A stretch of DNA of 64,000 nt, taken from positions 33,087 to 97,086 of the forward strand of contig NZ_BASE01000031.1 in the NCBI RefSeq assembly GCF_000813125.1, given 5' to 3'. Shown in pieces: positions 61,594 through 64,000 of this stretch. The DNA comes from Mesobacillus selenatarsenatis SF-1 (GTDB taxonomy: Bacteria > Bacillota > Bacilli > Bacillales > Cytobacillaceae). Below the pieces are notes generated by a model. The model searched no databases. It had not been told where the DNA came from and worked only from the letters and a program-made list of their open reading frames with translations. Positions within the stretch are counted from its first letter, which is position 1. Every line of letters starts with the position of its first letter. Both the position numbers and the translations under genes were made by a program.

Positions 61594-63921
61594 TTATACC
61601 AGATTATATAATTGTTCATCAACATCATCCAGAAGCGGACTAAGCTCTACCTCGGAAAGGATATATAACTCATGCATTGCCCTTGTACATGCTGTATATA
61701 ACAATTTCCTTTCTTCCGTTCTTGTGTAAGACGATGAATTGTAAATGATCACCGCGTCGAATTCAATGCCTTTTGCGAGATATGTCGGTACAACATTTAC
61801 ACCATTTTCAAATGTCATTGTCCCTTTTTCGATCAATCTCGCATCATGCGCTTTTTTGACTCCCTCGAAAGCAGATTTGCTCTCTTTAGCAGTTTTGCAA
61901 ATAACAGCGATGTTTTTATGTCCTAATCTCTGCAACTCGGAGATAAGTTCATTTGTCTTCAGAATATGGTCGCTGCCTTCACTGCTCGTGACGATTACTG
62001 GCTTTGGTCCAGTACGGTTGAAAGGCTCGATCATATCTCCGCCCTCGATCAGTTGGCGGGTAAATTCAACAATTTGCTTCGTTGACCGATATGTCTTGGT
62101 AAGCCTGTATTGTTCCTTTTCTCCAAAGTCAAGAGCTGACTCCGCCAGGATCGTTTGGGCACCTGTTGGTCCAGAGTAAATCGCCTGGTTTATATCGCCA
62201 AGCAAAGTCATCTTACTGTATGGAAACAGCATTTTAATATATGCAAACTGGAAAGGAGTATAGTCCTGGGCTTCATCAATGAAAACATGGCGAATGGATG
62301 TATTCGATTTCCTGCCTTCAATCAAGTCTTGTAGGTACAGAAAAGGAGTTGCGTCCTCATATGCAATATATCTGTTTTCCAAATTACTGATTGACTGTTC
62401 ACATGTGGCGGCCCAATTTTTAGGAATGGCTTCGGTTTTGGAATGAGCTTCTTTAAAGAAATTCATGTATATGGCTCTGATATTAATGAATTTCAACCTT
62501 TTTACTGCATTGAACAATGGCTTGAAACGCCTCTTGACTACCATTTCCGAAAGCCACTGCTGCTCACGGTCATAATCATGGAACGTATCATGTGCTCCAC
62601 CCTGTTTTTTCTGGCTTTGCTTAAATGACTCCAGATAATCTTCCTTTTCAAGGAATTGAATCTCCTTTTCCACCCACTCCTGTGACATTTCCGCTTTTGC
62701 TTTTTTCTTAAGTCCCTTTAACAGCCATTCCTTAACAAGCTGAATTCTATTTGGAATTGAAATACTGTTATCAAGTGAATCATAGTATGCTGCTATGTCT
62801 TTCTTTGAGATGATTGCCCGTTTATTTAAGCCTAAGCTTTTAAAAACAAGCGTTTCCGTGGCTAATTTCTCAGCGTATTGATCCAATAATTTTTTAAACT
62901 CTAAACCTGCCTTAAAACGAATGCTATCAATCCTGTCAAAATAAGCATCATTTTTTTCTGCTTCTAGCAGGAATTCCATTTGTTCAAAAGGATCCTCTAG
63001 TTCATATTCAGCGCCAAACCGTGTTGAAAGATACTCCTGGAATGTTGCCTGCTGCATATTTTCCTCTCCAAGCTCTGGTAAAACCGTAGCAACATAGCTA
63101 TTGAAGAGAGGATTGGGTGAAAATAACATGATATTTTCCGACGTGATGATATTCCTGTACTTGTAAAGTAAATATGCGACGCGCTGCATGGCAGCTGATG
63201 TTTTTCCGCTTCCTGCCACACCCTGGACGACAACAAGGCTGCTTGAGTCGTTGCGAATGATTTGGTTCTGTTCCTTCTGGATTGTTGCCACAATGGTTTT
63301 CATTTGGGTATCGGCATTGTTGCCCAGGACTTCCTGAAGCATTTCGTCACCAATGGTAACCCCGGTTTCAAACATTGCTTTGATTTTACCACCCTTAATG
63401 ACAAACTGGCGCTTTAGCTCCATCGATCCTTCGATAGAATCTGTTTCTGTTTTATATTGCGCCGGACCGGGTGAATAGTCGTAATACAGACCGGATATCG
63501 GTGCTCTCCAGTCATAGATCAGGAAGTTTTCTTCCTGTTCATCCATTAGAGTCGCAATTCCTAAATAAATTCTCTCGATCCCATTTTCTCCATCTTCTTT
63601 AAAATCGACTCTGCCGAAATAGGGAGAAAACCTGAGGTGAGATAATGTCTGAAGCTGTTTGACCATTTGGGATTGTGTCCGTTCACGCTCGGATAAAAGC
63701 GCGGCCTGTTGCTTAATACTCGTGAAGGTTTCCGCTACATCATCAGCTTCGTCAAAGTTGACCGTAACATCCTCCCAAAAGGTTTTTCTGATCTGAAGAG
63801 CATCTGAGCCGACATCACTTGAACTTTCATTCCATTTCGCTGCTTTTTTATCAATTTCCTCAATGATGGAATCAACACGTTCCTGTTCCATTTCTAAATC
63901 TTTAAGCTGCTTTTCTTCCAT
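61594..63921 (-). CDS. helD: RNA polymerase recycling ATPase HelD
   Basis: 775 residues, one more than B. subtilis HelD (about 774). The N-terminal coiled coil (MEEKQLKDLEMEQERVDSII) is the arm that enters the RNA polymerase secondary channel. The UvrD-like helicase domains have Walker A VVQGVAGSGKTSAAMQR, Walker B in FIDEAQDYTPFQ and motif VI-like YTACTRAMHELYI. It frees stalled RNA polymerase from nucleic acid using ATP. ATG with GGGAGTGA upstream. Confidence 0.95.
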   Translation of the reverse strand: MEEKQLKDLEMEQERVDSIIEEIDKKAAKWNESSSDVGSDALQIRKTFWEDVTVNFDEADDVAETFTSIKQQAALLSERERTQSQMVKQLQTLSHLRFSPYFGRVDFKEDGENGIERIYLGIATLMDEQEENFLIYDWRAPISGLYYDYSPGPAQYKTETDSIEGSMELKRQFVIKGGKIKAMFETGVTIGDEMLQEVLGNNADTQMKTIVATIQKEQNQIIRNDSSSLVVVQGVAGSGKTSAAMQRVAYLLYKYRNIITSENIMLFSPNPLFNSYVATVLPELGEENMQQATFQEYLSTRFGAEYELEDPFEQMEFLLEAEKNDAYFDRIDSIRFKAGLEFKKLLDQYAEKLATETLVFKSLGLNKRAIISKKDIAAYYDSLDNSISIPNRIQLVKEWLLKGLKKKAKAEMSQEWVEKEIQFLEKEDYLESFKQSQKKQGGAHDTFHDYDREQQWLSEMVVKRRFKPLFNAVKRLKFINIRAIYMNFFKEAHSKTEAIPKNWAATCEQSISNLENRYIAYEDATPFLYLQDLIEGRKSNTSIRHVFIDEAQDYTPFQFAYIKMLFPYSKMTLLGDINQAIYSGPTGAQTILAESALDFGEKEQYRLTKTYRSTKQIVEFTRQLIEGGDMIEPFNRTGPKPVIVTSSEGSDHILKTNELISELQRLGHKNIAVICKTAKESKSAFEGVKKAHDARLIEKGTMTFENGVNVVPTYLAKGIEFDAVIIYNSSSYTRTEERKLLYTACTRAMHELYILSEVELSPLLDDVDEQLYNLV

Positions 63922-64000
63922 GAAAAATCACTCCCAAACTCAATGCTCTTTTACTTGACTGTGATTATTATTTGTGATAATGTTAAAATAGAATTATTGT

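Overview
This window is a piece of a low-GC Gram-positive chromosome of the Bacillaceae, probably close to Mesobacillus or Bacillus. The signs are Bacillus-type ParE/ParC, HelD, YeeI, YhfK and YkvR homologues, strong GGAGG ribosome binding sites with many TTG and GTG starts, a GAAC-N4-GTTC LexA box and a cre-like site. No rRNA, tRNA or CRISPR array was found.

Layout. Positions 1-12229 and 51744-64000 are ordinary chromosome: a GH18 glycosidase cut by the left edge, hydrolases, a YebC-type regulator, an MscS channel, transporters and a flavin reductase on the left; a staygreen-like protein, an AGCS symporter, parCE, a subtilisin and helD on the right. Between them lies one 39.5-kb Tn7-like transposon (12235-51738). 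I could delimit it to the base: both ends begin TGT with the same extended terminal sequence, both carry arrays of a 19-bp repeat (TGTAGG...CTCTTCA, four copies on the left and five on the right), and the element is flanked by a perfect 5-bp target duplication, CGGGA.

Inside the element, in order: a PHP-phosphoesterase/ABC-type ATPase; tnsA, tnsB, tnsC and two tniQ/tnsD genes; a selenium module (LysR regulator, a SelD whose residue 17 is encoded by UGA, two DsrE-like proteins, a membrane protein with an in-frame UGA selenocysteine codon, a methyltransferase and a NifS-like desulfurase); a PhnD-like oxyanion-binding protein with a two-component system; a polysulfide/thiosulfate/selenite-reductase-type molybdoenzyme complex; a second molybdoenzyme operon in the order FeS subunit, NrfD anchor, catalytic subunit, which matches the respiratory selenate reductase operon srdBCA; a tatA; an ArsR-rhodanese, persulfide-dioxygenase-like and MFS operon; a variable zone with a CPBP protease, a DUF5677-like protein and an AlbA/Schlafen-like protein; and a tyrosine recombinase beside the right end.

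Reading it together: the element looks like a mobile selenium island. Selenate would be reduced outside the membrane by SrdBCA, possibly followed by a selenite/polysulfide-type enzyme, with Tat export helped by the island's own TatA and with expression set by the oxyanion-binding sensor system. Reduced selenium would be channelled by NifS, DsrE proteins and SelD into selenophosphate. At least two selenoproteins are encoded, so selA, selB and tRNA-Sec must exist elsewhere in the genome. TnsA has lost two of its catalytic residues (D to N and K to S at the spacing of Tn7 TnsA D114/K132) while TnsB keeps DDE. This predicts replicative transposition through cointegrates, with the end-linked tyrosine recombinase as a plausible resolvase. 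These functional links are inference; the element boundaries, UGA codons and residue changes are read directly.
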